From Alkalibacterium sp. AK22 (lineage in GTDB: Bacteria; Bacillota; Bacilli; Lactobacillales; Carnobacteriaceae_A): a stretch of DNA of 64,000 nucleotides. The stretch lies in assembly GCF_000585255.1 (NCBI RefSeq), contig NZ_JANL01000006.1, forward strand, positions 62,001 to 126,000, given 5' to 3'. The position numbers and the translations under genes were made by a program. The notes under the pieces are model-generated. The model had not been told where the DNA came from. It made no database searches and was given only the letters and a program-made list of their open reading frames with translations. Shown here piece by piece: positions 8,974 to 17,675 of the stretch. Numbering within the stretch: position 1 is the first letter of the stretch; each line of letters opens with the position of its first letter.

Positions 8974-10164
8974 TTATTTGTTCGTACTGCTCACCTTTCC
9001 TGCCTGGCCGGTTTCACCGACTGCATCTAGTGATTTACCGAGCAGGAGCGGGCCGATGATTTCAAAAACCACCACACCGGTCAAGACCACTCCCGTAATG
9101 GCACCGGACACTTGCGGCAGACTTCCTTCAGCGATACTGGCCAGGCCGATTGCAACCCCAGCATGCGGCAGCAGCCCCAGTCCCAGCCGGTAGCGGACAG
9201 CCTTAGTCGTTTGTGTAAAGGATGAAAACAGCAATATGCCAAAGTATTTACCGAGGAAGCGGGCCACGATATAGCCCACCCCTATCAGACCGACCTGTCC
9301 GAGAATGGCTACGTCCAGATGGGCCCCAGCCAAGGTCAGAAAGATAATGAAAATCGGCAGTTCAATCCGGTCGAGCAGTGTAGCAATCAGAATCTTCCGG
9401 GAAGTCAGATTCGAAATTGCCATTCCGGCAGCCAGATTAGTCAAAATCGGCGATAGGCCGAACATACTAGCAATGCCAGAATTGAAAAGCAGAGCAGCCA
9501 GCAGCAAAGCCAGCAGGCGCTCGTTGGCTGTATTTTTACGAATAAAATAGGCAATAAACAGACCGCTCAGGCTGCCTACCAAAACAGCTAAAGCAATATC
9601 CAGGATCACTAGGGCGACAAGGACCACGCCGGATGTTGCTTCATTGCCGAAAGACTGCACCAGAGACACCATCACCCCAAAGCTCAAAATGGTCATTAAA
9701 TTATCAAAGGCCACCAGCCCCAGAAGGTTTTGCGTCATTTCTCCCATCGCCCGCTTTTCCTTTACAACCGATACCACGCCCGAAGGCGCAACGGACATGG
9801 AAAGCGGGCCCAGGATCAAGGCATACTCAATCGGCATACCAAAAAGCCAGGTCAGACCGGTCACCAGTAGCGCAGTCAGAATCGTATTACCTAGAGACAG
9901 AATAGCCAGGCTCTTACCGAAGGCTTTGAATACCCGGTAATGCAGCTCCGTCCCTACAGAAAGAGCAAGTATTCCCAGCGCCAGTTCATTGACGAATCTC
10001 AAGTCATTATAGACCTCATTGGATATCAAGTTGAATACGCTCGGACCCAAAATCAGTCCACAGATAATGTAGCCGGTGACGGTCGGGACTTTGAAGCGTT
10101 TGGCAATATAACCGGCACCCATGCCGGCTAAAAGTAAAATCGCTATATACAGTGAATGGGTCAT
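8974..10164 (-). CDS. Cation:proton antiporter, CPA2/KefB-like
   Basis: This 396-residue membrane protein has about 12 hydrophobic segments and belongs to the Na/H exchanger (CPA2) fold, with the pattern GYIICGLILGPSVFNLI near the N-terminus. It lacks the C-terminal RCK/TrkA_N domain of KefB, ending after the last TM in a short Lys/Ser tail. It probably exchanges Na+ or K+ for protons across the cytoplasmic membrane. It lies 18 bp after a PII-like protein gene on the same strand, so regulation by that soluble partner is likely. Confidence 0.88.
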   Translation of the reverse strand: MTHSLYIAILLLAGMGAGYIAKRFKVPTVTGYIICGLILGPSVFNLISNEVYNDLRFVNELALGILALSVGTELHYRVFKAFGKSLAILSLGNTILTALLVTGLTWLFGMPIEYALILGPLSMSVAPSGVVSVVKEKRAMGEMTQNLLGLVAFDNLMTILSFGVMVSLVQSFGNEATSGVVLVALVILDIALAVLVGSLSGLFIAYFIRKNTANERLLALLLAALLFNSGIASMFGLSPILTNLAAGMAISNLTSRKILIATLLDRIELPIFIIFLTLAGAHLDVAILGQVGLIGVGYIVARFLGKYFGILLFSSFTQTTKAVRYRLGLGLLPHAGVAIGLASIAEGSLPQVSGAITGVVLTGVVVFEIIGPLLLGKSLDAVGETGQAGKVSSTNK

Positions 10165-10182
10165 CTGCGATCCCTTCTTCTC

Positions 10183-10524
10183 TTATTCTCCATCTTTTCT
10201 CAACCCTTTAGTAAAGTTCACCGGCACACTGAAGAAAATAGCCGTGTCCGGCTCTTCCAGTTTCCCGCACACACTCTCAACCACCGACAGCACTTCCTTG
10301 CGCTCGTCTTCGTCTTTGACAACCGTGAAAATCGTCTTGCTGTTGGCCTCCCGTTCCTCACCCAGCTCCGCAAACATGGAGAACATCGGGAACTGATTAG
10401 ATATCAAATGCCCCATCCCGCTGCTGTCGATGACCGTTGCTCCCTGTATCTTGAACTTCATAAACTGGGAGAGCATCTCATCCAGCAGGTCGATTTTATT
10501 GAGTACAATCACTACTAATTCCAT
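10183..10524 (-). CDS. PII-like regulatory protein
   Basis: This 113-residue soluble protein begins ELVVIVLNKIDLLDEML and contains GATVIDSSGMGHLI, which resembles the GATVIDSxGMG segment of PII-fold proteins. The alternating beta/alpha pattern fits a ferredoxin-like PII trimer. The canonical T-loop Tyr uridylylation site is not apparent. It is upstream of and probably co-transcribed with the antiporter, so it likely gates that transporter in response to a nucleotide. The ligand is unknown. Confidence 0.7.
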   Translation of the reverse strand: MELVVIVLNKIDLLDEMLSQFMKFKIQGATVIDSSGMGHLISNQFPMFSMFAELGEEREANSKTIFTVVKDEDERKEVLSVVESVCGKLEEPDTAIFFSVPVNFTKGLRKDGE

Positions 10525-10640
10525 TAACGATTCCTTCTTTCAAATTGAATGATATATAACAGACTTATGTATAAATTATGCGCCTAATAGCCTATGATTA
10601 CAAGGATTTTCAGAAAGAACAAAGTTTTTTTGAAATAAGA

Positions 10641-10668
10641 TTGACCTTATAATTTAAAGATGTATACT
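10641..10668 (+). promoter_or_regulatory. Sigma-A promoter of the elaA gene
   Basis: TTGACC (10641-10646), a 16-base spacer and TATACT (10663-10668). The predicted start is near 10675, directly before a stem-loop in the leader. Confidence 0.75.
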
Positions 10669-10678
10669 AGGGGTGTGG

Positions 10679-10719
10679 ATCCCGAATGACGCCGCCATGC
10701 CGGTGCTCAGCTTCGGGAT
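10679..10719 (+). promoter_or_regulatory. Stem-loop in the elaA mRNA leader
   Basis: ATCCCGAA and TTCGGGAT form an 8-bp stem around a GC-rich loop at the very 5' end of the predicted transcript. It lacks a T run, so it is not a terminator. It may stabilise the mRNA or bind a regulator. Confidence 0.45.
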
Positions 10720-10753
10720 ATAATTGATTAGAAAAGGGGATTGACACAACTAT

Positions 10754-11206
10754 ATGTGGCAGTTTAAGCAGTTTGAAGAGTTGAGCGCAAAGGACTATCA
10801 TCAGATCGTAAAAGAGCGGACTAAAGTGTTTGTTGTCGAACAAGGTTGTGCCTATCAAGAAATCGATGATACCGATTTGCATGCCGTGCATGTGATCAAG
10901 CGTCAGAAAGGCGTCATCAAAGCCTACGCCCGTATATACAAACAGAACAAAAAGATGTTCCTTGGACGTGTTCTGGTTCCTGAGGAATTCAGAAGCGAGG
11001 GTCACGGACGTGAATTACTCAAAGTCGCTTTGGAATACATTAAATGCAAGCACCCGAGAGCCGAAGTCGAAATTCAGGCTGAAGCTTACCTTAAGGACTT
11101 TTACGAATCCTTTGGCTTCCGTGCCATTTCAGACCTGTATTATGACGAAGAAATCGGACACTACGACATGGAACTGGTCCGGGAAGATTCTGTCGTGCAT
11201 GCTTGA
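10754..11206 (+). CDS. elaA: GNAT-family N-acetyltransferase, ElaA-like
   Basis: This 150-residue protein has the ElaA pattern: N-terminal RTKVFVVEQGCAYQEIDDTD, a beta-hairpin, acetyl-CoA binding segment VLVPEEFRSEGHGRELL, then AYLKDFYESFGF near the C-terminus. These enzymes transfer acetyl groups to amine substrates that are mostly unidentified. The AAGGGG box is about 14 bases from the ATG, a long gap, but a stop at 10742 prevents a much earlier start. It is monocistronic, with its own promoter and terminator. Confidence 0.88.
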   Translation: MWQFKQFEELSAKDYHQIVKERTKVFVVEQGCAYQEIDDTDLHAVHVIKRQKGVIKAYARIYKQNKKMFLGRVLVPEEFRSEGHGRELLKVALEYIKCKHPRAEVEIQAEAYLKDFYESFGFRAISDLYYDEEIGHYDMELVREDSVVHA

Positions 11207-11229
11207 TCACAGCTGGACCTGATCTACAC

Positions 11230-11323
11230 AAAGAGAGCTGGCACTTACGGCTGCTGATACCTGACGGCTGGATATACCATCCACCGCTTTCAGGGTCAGC
11301 CTCGTTAAGTGCCGGCTCTTTTA
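11230..11323 (+). terminator. Terminator-like long hairpin after elaA
   Basis: AGAGAGCTGGCACTTA near 11232 pairs with TAAGTGCCGGCTCTTTT near 11306-11322, with a loop of about 55 bases and a short T run. It lies between convergent genes. Confidence 0.65.
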
Positions 11324-11373
11324 ATGTGCCCAGCTTTAAATGAGCCCAGACGGTACCTTAAACTCATTTCAAC

Positions 11374-12381
11374 TTACAGAAAATTGGTAATCAGGTACAC
11401 CAGATACAGCCCAATTAGCAGCAGGCCCTGACGGCGCCTGATAGCCTCGACCCGTTTAGACAAAATCGGAATACTGAGCAGCATAAAGACAGCAGCCAGG
11501 ATTGGAAACTGGATCAGGTAGTAACTAGCCGGCACAAAGACGCCTCCCGGCAGCAAGCTTATGGTCAGGCCCATAACCAGCAGCAGGTTCATCATATTGG
11601 CTCCCAGTACATTGCCGATGGCTAGCTCTCCGTGTCCATATCTGACAGCAACCAGCGTCGTCGTTACTTCAGGTACACTGGTTCCAAAAGCAACAATAGT
11701 GGAAGAAATGACGCTGTCCGGAATACCGAGGCGGGCGGCACCCACTTCAGCCGTGGACACTAAAAGGGTCGCCCCGAGTGTGACGCCCAAAGAACTCAGC
11801 AGCATGATCAGAAGCGCCGGCAGCAGGGCTTCGCTTCCCTTCTCATCACCGGCAGCCTGAGTGTCAGCAACTAACTCCCCTTCCGCAGGGAGCGGCTTTT
11901 TTTTGACGGTATACCCTAAGTAAATCGGCAGCAGGATCAGCAAGACAATCCCACTCCAGCGAGGAAGCAGGCCCCCCTCGGCTCCAGTCCCCGCCAAGTA
12001 GCTTGTAGCCACAAAAGTCACAGACAAAGTACTGAGAAACACAAAAGTCTGCTGCATCCCCTTCCTGACTGGAATCACTCCACCCAAGGCTCCAATCCCC
12101 AGAACCAGCGAAGCATTGGTGATCATCGAGCCGACCGCGTTTCCCAGTCCGAACTCTCCGTTACCTCCAAGAGCCGCAGCCACCGACGATGCAACTTCCG
12201 GAAGCGTGGTCCCTATCGACAGAATTGTAGCGCCCACCACCACTTTGGATAGACCCATTTTTAAAGACAAGGCAACGGCTTTGTCAATCAGCTTGTCGGC
12301 AGATCGGGATAGAATAAATAGGGATAGAATAAAAATAAGACTGACGATGATCAGCGGAAACTGATCGATATAGTCCGTCAC
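11374..12381 (-). CDS. Calcium/sodium-type cation antiporter (CaCA family)
   Basis: This 335-residue protein has two internally homologous halves, each with an alpha-repeat: TILSIGTTLPEVASS with GNAVGSMITN, and TIVAFGTSVPEVTTT with GNVLGANMMN. The paired acidic P-E residues are the ion-binding core of K+-dependent or Ca2+/Na+ exchangers such as YrbG. About ten TM helices are predicted. An acidic loop of about 30 residues (near residues 160-190) separates the halves. It is probably a single-gene unit. Confidence 0.93.
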   Translation of the reverse strand: MTDYIDQFPLIIVSLIFILSLFILSRSADKLIDKAVALSLKMGLSKVVVGATILSIGTTLPEVASSVAAALGGNGEFGLGNAVGSMITNASLVLGIGALGGVIPVRKGMQQTFVFLSTLSVTFVATSYLAGTGAEGGLLPRWSGIVLLILLPIYLGYTVKKKPLPAEGELVADTQAAGDEKGSEALLPALLIMLLSSLGVTLGATLLVSTAEVGAARLGIPDSVISSTIVAFGTSVPEVTTTLVAVRYGHGELAIGNVLGANMMNLLLVMGLTISLLPGGVFVPASYYLIQFPILAAVFMLLSIPILSKRVEAIRRRQGLLLIGLYLVYLITNFL

Positions 12382-12538
12382 AACGTTTTCCTTCTTTCTA
12401 TAGTTACGTTTTTAAGTCCAGGTATGTCCAGACTTTTTTTAACTTTCGTTTATTATAACAGAACCGGGAAAATACTATAGAAAAAATGGACAGAATGAAG
12501 AACATGGTCAGACACTTGCTTATACTGGCTTAAACTAA

Positions 12539-12600
12539 ACAACAGCACGCTCTCTATTGGACAGGTTCATCACCTGAAAATAAGGAGCGTGCTGTTTGCT
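12539..12600. terminator. Branched terminator hairpin with a repeated inner loop
   Basis: AACAGCACGCTC pairs with GAGCGTGCTGTT. The tip contains CAGGTTCATCACCTG as an inner stem-loop. It lies downstream of glpF on the minus strand. A hairpin of the same design occurs at 36281-36335. Confidence 0.7.
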
Positions 12601-12638
12601 TAAGCGTTTTTAGTCAGATAAGTCGGCAGCAAGCTGTT

Positions 12639-13367
12639 TTAGCTGATACTGGTAATCAGCAGAAACACGAGACCTCCCAGAACAGAACCCACAAAGGGGC
12701 CGACCACAGGAATCCAGGCATAGGGCCAGTTGGAGTCTCCTTTGTTCGCTACAGGCAACAGCGCATGCGCCAGGCGCGGCCCCAAATCCCGGGCCGGGTT
12801 AATCGCGTAGCCGGTCGTGCCACCCAGAGACAGACCAATGGTTAAAATCAGCAGGCCGACGATCACAGGATTCAAGCCGTCGGTGAAATCTCCCTGTGTA
12901 AAAGCCAGCAGGGCATAAACAAGAAAGGCTGTTGCAAAGGCCTCACTGACCACATTCCACTTTTCTTTTTTGATAGCTGGTGCCGTTGAAAAAACACTAA
13001 GGATTGTATCGGCATCTTTTGTTTCTTCAAAGTGCGGATAGTAGTGGATCCAGACCAGGCTGGCGCCGATAAGCCCACCCAGAATCTGAACCAGAATGTA
13101 GGGCAGTACCAGCGCCCAGTCGAACTGACCCGCTACCGCCATGCCCAGCGTAACGGCCGGATTGAGGTGAGCCGGAGACAACCAGCCGATTGAATAGATG
13201 GCCATCGTTACAGCCAGTCCCCAGCCGAACGTGATGTGCAGCCAGCCGCTATTGAACGCTTTCGTTTTTTTAAGGACATTGCCGGCAACCACTCCGTTAC
13301 CGATGTAAATAAGGATCAGTGTCCCAAAGAACTCCCCTGTGAGTTGCTGTATAACTGTCGTATCCAT
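12639..13367 (-). CDS. glpF: Glycerol facilitator / aquaglyceroporin (MIP family)
   Basis: This 242-residue protein has six predicted TM helices and the two NPA half-helices, HLNPAVTLG near residue 67 and AINPARDLGPRL near residue 188. The Asp after the second NPA (NPARD) is the hallmark of glycerol-conducting GlpF members rather than strict water channels. It lies 24 bp after the CoA-disulfide reductase gene on the same strand and may be co-transcribed with it. No glpK or glpO is nearby. Confidence 0.94.
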   Translation of the reverse strand: MDTTVIQQLTGEFFGTLILIYIGNGVVAGNVLKKTKAFNSGWLHITFGWGLAVTMAIYSIGWLSPAHLNPAVTLGMAVAGQFDWALVLPYILVQILGGLIGASLVWIHYYPHFEETKDADTILSVFSTAPAIKKEKWNVVSEAFATAFLVYALLAFTQGDFTDGLNPVIVGLLILTIGLSLGGTTGYAINPARDLGPRLAHALLPVANKGDSNWPYAWIPVVGPFVGSVLGGLVFLLITSIS

Positions 13368-13391
13368 GATAACTCCCTTATAGCCGGTTTT

Positions 13392-15050
13392 TTATTTGAT
13401 TGAGTCCATATAGTAATGATAATTAGTATTGCCGCCTGACAGGACGTATACCTCTTGGAAGCCCAGGTTCAGCAGCACATTTTGTGCTGTATTGCTAGTG
13501 ACCCCTTTGTTGCAGTAAACGACAGTCGGCTGCTGACGATTCAAATTCGCCGCTTCCTGACGCAGGTTCGGCATCGGCATGCTGACTGCCTGGTCTACGT
13601 GGCCTTTTTCATACTGCTTAGGTGAACGTACATCAACAACTTGAATGCTTTCACCCACCTGCTGCTTTTTAGTCAAGTCCTCTGGCGTCATGACCGGAAG
13701 CTGCTTTCTTGCATTTTCCAGGACCATGCCTGTGTACATCACCGGATCTTTGGTGGTGCTGAAAGGTGGCGCATAAGCCAGATCCAGATGGAACAAATCT
13801 TCTGCATCTGCTTCAAAGGTGATGGCTGTCGCAAAGACATCGATGCGCTTGTCTACTCCCTGAGGACCTACGATCTGTGCACCGAGGAAACGTCCGGTTT
13901 CACGGTCTGCTACCCCTTTAATAATCAGGTTCTTGCCTCCCACATACTGGGCATGCGCCGGCTTGATATTATGAATCACAATTGGATCAAAGCCGGCTTT
14001 ACGGGCTTCTTCCATAGACAATCCGGTATAGCCAACCGTCTGATTGAACAGTCTGAATATACCTGTTCCTAACGTTCCTTTAAAGGACAGCTTGCCTCCA
14101 GTGAGGTGATCCCCTGCAATGCGGCCCATTTTATTGGCTGTGGAGCCCAGCGGATGATAGCTTGGTTTGCCCGTTATACGGTTAAAGCTTTCGGCGACAT
14201 CTCCCACGGCATAGACGTCTTTTTTGGACGTTTTCATATAGGTATCCACTTTTACCGCACCGGTTTCACCTAGTTCGATTCCCGCTTTTTCAGCCAGGAC
14301 CGTATTGGGACGAACGCCGACGGCTAAAATGACCAGGTCGGTCTGGATTTCTGCCCCCTTGTCAGTATACAGCACATTGGCACGACCCAGACCTTCGATG
14401 TCAACGACTTTGTCGTTCAAGTGCAGCTCAATCCCATGTGCTTCCAGTTCTTTTTTCAAATGCACAGACATGTCCTTATCGATTTTAGGGAAGACCTGGT
14501 CAGCCAGCTCAACCAAAGAGACCTTGAACCCCTTGTGCTTCATCTGTTCCGTCATTTCCAGGCCTATAAAACCGGAACCGACTATAGTCACATGCTTGAT
14601 GTCATGCTCGGCCATGTAACGGTCGATGGCTTTTGTATTATCCATAGATTTCACATGGAAAATGTTGTCATACGAATTTAAATGGAAGGGTGCCGGACTG
14701 ATGGAATAAGAGCCGGTTGCTAGGACCAGCTTATCGAAAGTGTCCCTGAAGCCTTTGCCTTCTGCTGTATTGTATACTTCGATTTCCTTGATGTCCGGAT
14801 GGATCTCTTTCACGTGATGGCCGGTATGGATGTCGATGTCAAATCGCTTCTTGAACCACTTGGCATCCCGCGGAATAAGCGAATCGATGCTGTCGACTTC
14901 TCCTCCCAGAAAATAAGGCATTCCGCAGACGGAATAAGAAATATCTTCTGCAGCCTCATAGACGACGATTTCCGCTGTCTCGTCATTTCGTCTGGCTTTA
15001 GCTGCCACACTGGTTCCGGCAGCAACTGAACCGATGATGACTATTTTCAT
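13392..15050 (-). CDS. CoA-disulfide reductase with C-terminal rhodanese domain
   Basis: This 552-residue flavoprotein has an N-terminal FAD-binding IGSVAAGTSVAAKARR and the single redox Cys in SYSVCGMPYFLGGE, at about residue 43. An NAD(P)H-binding TIVGSGFIGLEM and the pyridine-nucleotide disulfide reductase dimerisation domain (about 330-445) follow. A rhodanese domain (about 455-552) has the active loop CNKGVTS. CoADR-Rhd fusions reduce CoA disulfide or CoA persulfide and act in thiol or sulfur redox balance. A TTTACA-N5-TTTACA repeat lies about 110 bp upstream. Confidence 0.93.
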   Translation of the reverse strand: MKIVIIGSVAAGTSVAAKARRNDETAEIVVYEAAEDISYSVCGMPYFLGGEVDSIDSLIPRDAKWFKKRFDIDIHTGHHVKEIHPDIKEIEVYNTAEGKGFRDTFDKLVLATGSYSISPAPFHLNSYDNIFHVKSMDNTKAIDRYMAEHDIKHVTIVGSGFIGLEMTEQMKHKGFKVSLVELADQVFPKIDKDMSVHLKKELEAHGIELHLNDKVVDIEGLGRANVLYTDKGAEIQTDLVILAVGVRPNTVLAEKAGIELGETGAVKVDTYMKTSKKDVYAVGDVAESFNRITGKPSYHPLGSTANKMGRIAGDHLTGGKLSFKGTLGTGIFRLFNQTVGYTGLSMEEARKAGFDPIVIHNIKPAHAQYVGGKNLIIKGVADRETGRFLGAQIVGPQGVDKRIDVFATAITFEADAEDLFHLDLAYAPPFSTTKDPVMYTGMVLENARKQLPVMTPEDLTKKQQVGESIQVVDVRSPKQYEKGHVDQAVSMPMPNLRQEAANLNRQQPTVVYCNKGVTSNTAQNVLLNLGFQEVYVLSGGNTNYHYYMDSIK

Positions 15051-15154
15051 TATTGATTCCTCCTTAAACTTCAGACTGTCCTTCAGCCTGCTCTACGTCC
15101 CTTTCAGTGTAGCAAGAAGAATTCGCTAAAACTATAAGCATTCCTTCAGTTTTG

Positions 15155-15171
15155 TGTAAAGTTTATGTAAA
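15155..15171 (-). promoter_or_regulatory. TTTACA-N5-TTTACA direct repeat (PhoP/OmpR-family-like box)
   Basis: On the minus strand two TTTACA hexamers are separated by five bases, an 11-bp phase typical of OmpR-family response regulators and matching the Bacillus PhoP half-site TT(A/T/C)ACA. It lies upstream of the CoA-disulfide reductase. Identical spacing recurs at 16011-16027 and 54477-54493. Confidence 0.5.
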
Positions 15172-15192
15172 GCTCCTTTTTTAGGGAAGCCT

Positions 15193-15792
15193 TCAGAATA
15201 CATTCAGCCCGTTTTCCCACATAATGTATAGCCCCAAAAGGATAAAGACCAGCGCAACAATCCAGCGTTCATAGCGTTCAATGAAGCGGTTGATTTGTTT
15301 TACTTCCGATATGCGGTAGGCAGCCACCAGCATCACAGCCGACAAGCTATAGTAGACCAGCAAGATCAGCACAAGCTGGCGCCCGCTTACCGAAGCAAAA
15401 AGAGGAATATAAACTCCCAGATTGTCTCCACCGAAAGCCAACATCAGAAAAAAGACCGTACCGAACTGACTGGGGTGCCGGGCATAAGTGGAGGTGATTT
15501 TTTCTTCTGCTTTGGTCTCGTCATCGACGGGCCTAAACAGTACCCGAACGCCCAGGAGAATGGGGATCAGTCCCAGCCATCCGAGCCAGTCCTGACGCAC
15601 GAACTGCAGGCCAAAGCGAGCCAGGAGACTGATCAGAATGATCAGAGTGAAACCAGCAAAGACCCCGCCGACCACTTCCAGATCGTCCCTTTTTCTATGC
15701 TGCGTCTGACTAAACAGCAGGATTAACACAATGATATGATCAATGCTGGTCCCGATATAAGACAGCAGCGCTGTCAGCAGTGTCTCGCCCAT
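15193..15792 (-). CDS. CadD-like cation resistance transporter
   Basis: This 199-residue protein has about five TM helices and resembles CadD/LysE-superfamily cadmium resistance transporters. It begins TALLSYIGTSIDHIIVLILL, with the family's conserved Asp-His in the first helix, and contains FGGDNLGVYIPLFA, the second conserved Asp motif. These proteins export Cd2+ or other divalent or quaternary cations. It stands alone and divergent from chrA; no cadC-type regulator is adjacent. The ion specificity is inferred only from the family. Confidence 0.85.
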   Translation of the reverse strand: MGETLLTALLSYIGTSIDHIIVLILLFSQTQHRKRDDLEVVGGVFAGFTLIILISLLARFGLQFVRQDWLGWLGLIPILLGVRVLFRPVDDETKAEEKITSTYARHPSQFGTVFFLMLAFGGDNLGVYIPLFASVSGRQLVLILLVYYSLSAVMLVAAYRISEVKQINRFIERYERWIVALVFILLGLYIMWENGLNVF

Positions 15793-16100
15793 GTTTACCC
15801 CCTCCCTTCTTACCTTTTCGTTAGTTCCATTATAGCAGTCTTTCAGTTAAGGGGGATAAATAGTGCTGGCAAAGAAACCTTTTTGAGAAAAAGAAAACCA
15901 CCCTTTCTACCCTGTCATTAAAGGCAAATAGGATCCTTTGAAACATTCTGACGTTTCCTCTTTTATGTCCCCCAGCCATTCTCATCTACGCCTATACCTG
16001 AACGCGACTATGTAAAAAGTATGTAAAAAAGGCGCTGGACTGCTACTAAGACCACTGGCAGTATTGTATACTAAACAGGATAGTAAAGGAGGATACCCCT
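15793..16100. other. Divergent intergenic region, cadD-like / chrA
   Basis: It holds promoters for both genes, including a TATACT -10 candidate at 16067-16072 for chrA, and the direct repeat at 16011-16027. No open frame was supported. Confidence 0.5.
16011..16027 (-). promoter_or_regulatory. TTTACA-N5-TTTACA direct repeat upstream of chrA
   Basis: This is the second copy of the 11-bp phased TTTACA pair (TGTAAA on the plus strand at 16011-16016 and 16022-16027). It lies 40 bp before the chrA -10 candidate, a position suited to activation. Confidence 0.5.
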
Positions 16101-17285
16101 GTGCACCAACCAACTCAACCGGTTAAATGGCCGGTTTTCCTAAAAGACGTACTGACCTGTTCACTTGGAGCTTTCGGTGGTCCGGAAGCCCATTACAGTG
16201 TCTTTACAGAGCAGATGGTTACAAAAAAGAAGTATCTGACCGAGACCGATATCGTGGAACTGATGGCCCTCTGCGCTTTTCTCCCGGGACCGAGCAGCAC
16301 GCAGACCATCGTCGCTATCGGGCACAAGGTTGGCGGCCCCCTGCTGGCTTTCTTGACCATGCTGGTCTGGTCTTTTCCTGCCTTGGTCATCATGACGACA
16401 TTGTCTTTTCTGCCTCAATTTTTAAGCAGTCTGAATATGTCTGAAGAGGGCCTTCGCTACATCGGACCGATGGCGGTCGGCTTCATCATCTTAGCCTCCT
16501 ATAAAATAGGCAAAAAAGTCGTTTTTGATCGTCTGACAGCCGCCTTATTCCTGTTTGGCTTTACAGCGACCTATTTCGTGCGGTCGGCCTGGATTTTCCC
16601 GCTAGTTCTCATACTGGGCGGCCTGGCTTCGCTGGCCCTTACCCGTGAAAAAAATCTCTGGCAGCGAGTCAGGCTGAACCCACCTTATGCCTACCTGGCC
16701 CTGTTTCTCTTTTTCACTCTAGGCAGCCTACTCGCTTCAGTTGCCTTTCAGAATCAGCTAATCGATATTTTTGAACGCTTTTACCGCTATGGCTATCTGG
16801 TCTTTGGTGGCGGTCAAGTGGTGATCCCGGTAATGTATACGGAACTGGTCGAAGTCCAGTCCTTTATGACTAGCCAGGAATTCCTGACAGGCTACGGCCT
16901 GGTCCAGGGCATGCCCGGACCCATGTTTAGCTTCAGTGCTTACGCAGGAGGCATGGCTGTCCAGAATCCTACTGTCCTGACTCAGATCCTGGGGGCTGCA
17001 GCGGCCGGGATTGGTATTTTTCTCCCCGGCGTCCTGCTTATTTACTTTGTCTATCCGATGTGGGAAAAACTTAAGCTGGTGAAAGGCTTCCGCGTTGCCC
17101 TCAAGGGAGTGTCCGCTGTAGCTGGTGGGCTGATTGCCGTGGCTGCCGTTATCTTAACCCAGCAGAGCGGGTACGCCTGGGACAATCTGATAATTACAGT
17201 CGTGACGGTTGCTTTACTGTATACGAAAAAAGTCCCGGTCCCCTTGCTGGTATTGGCTGTCCTGGCTCTGGGTTTTCTTGTCTGA
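16101..17285 (+). CDS. chrA: Chromate-type (CHR family) transporter
   Basis: This 394-residue long-chain CHR protein consists of two homologous halves. The N-half motif is SLGAFGGPEAHYSVF with LMALCAFLPGPSSTQ. The C-half has RYGYLVFGGGQVVIPVMY and GYGLVQGMPGPMFSFSAY. GGP and PGP repeats are the family signature. Known members export chromate in exchange for other anions, but many Firmicute members have untested substrates. It starts with GTG nine bases after AAAGGAGG. Confidence 0.9.
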   Translation: MHQPTQPVKWPVFLKDVLTCSLGAFGGPEAHYSVFTEQMVTKKKYLTETDIVELMALCAFLPGPSSTQTIVAIGHKVGGPLLAFLTMLVWSFPALVIMTTLSFLPQFLSSLNMSEEGLRYIGPMAVGFIILASYKIGKKVVFDRLTAALFLFGFTATYFVRSAWIFPLVLILGGLASLALTREKNLWQRVRLNPPYAYLALFLFFTLGSLLASVAFQNQLIDIFERFYRYGYLVFGGGQVVIPVMYTELVEVQSFMTSQEFLTGYGLVQGMPGPMFSFSAYAGGMAVQNPTVLTQILGAAAAGIGIFLPGVLLIYFVYPMWEKLKLVKGFRVALKGVSAVAGGLIAVAAVILTQQSGYAWDNLIITVVTVALLYTKKVPVPLLVLAVLALGFLV

Positions 17286-17675
17286 TTCAGTGCTGTAACC
17301 GATCTGATCCTGTATTGCTTGTAACCCTGAAGATAGAGGGCAGCCCGACTTAAGGCTGCCTATTCTGTTTATTTACACCTTTTAATATAAAGTGATCGTT
17401 TTTGCCAATATAATCCAAGTTTCCATCCCTGTACACCTGCTTATTATCAGTTTAACAATAGACCCTCTCATTTTTATCTGCATTCATTTCTGCTGCAACT
17501 GATCTCTCATAAAAAAGGTAGAAAGGCTTTAAAATTTGAACTCCCTATGTCATTTTCAAAGGACTTCTCAAGAGAAATGCCGTAAACCGGTGCATTATTT
17601 GAAAAAGTAAGTATAATGAAACGTAATGGGCACTACGTCCAAATGAATACTTTAAGAATCGAGGCCTATATTTAT
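17286..17675. other. Intergenic region, chrA to ABC-F
   Basis: It contains a terminator at 17338-17361 (GGCAGCC / GGCTGCC) and a TATAAT at 17611-17616 that is the likely -10 of the ABC-F gene. The rest is AT-rich with no gene-like frame. Confidence 0.6.
17338..17361 (+). terminator. Terminator after chrA
   Basis: A 7-bp GC stem GGCAGCC / GGCTGCC with an eight-base loop is followed by a mixed T-rich stretch. Confidence 0.6.

Noticed and set aside
10679-10719. Leader hairpin considered as a terminator
   Set aside because: There is no T run after the stem and it lies inside the predicted mRNA before the elaA start.
17616-17675. Upstream start extending the ABC-F protein by 20 residues
   Set aside because: The extension begins on the TATAAT -10 itself and is not part of the ABC-F N-terminus, which starts MITVTDV.
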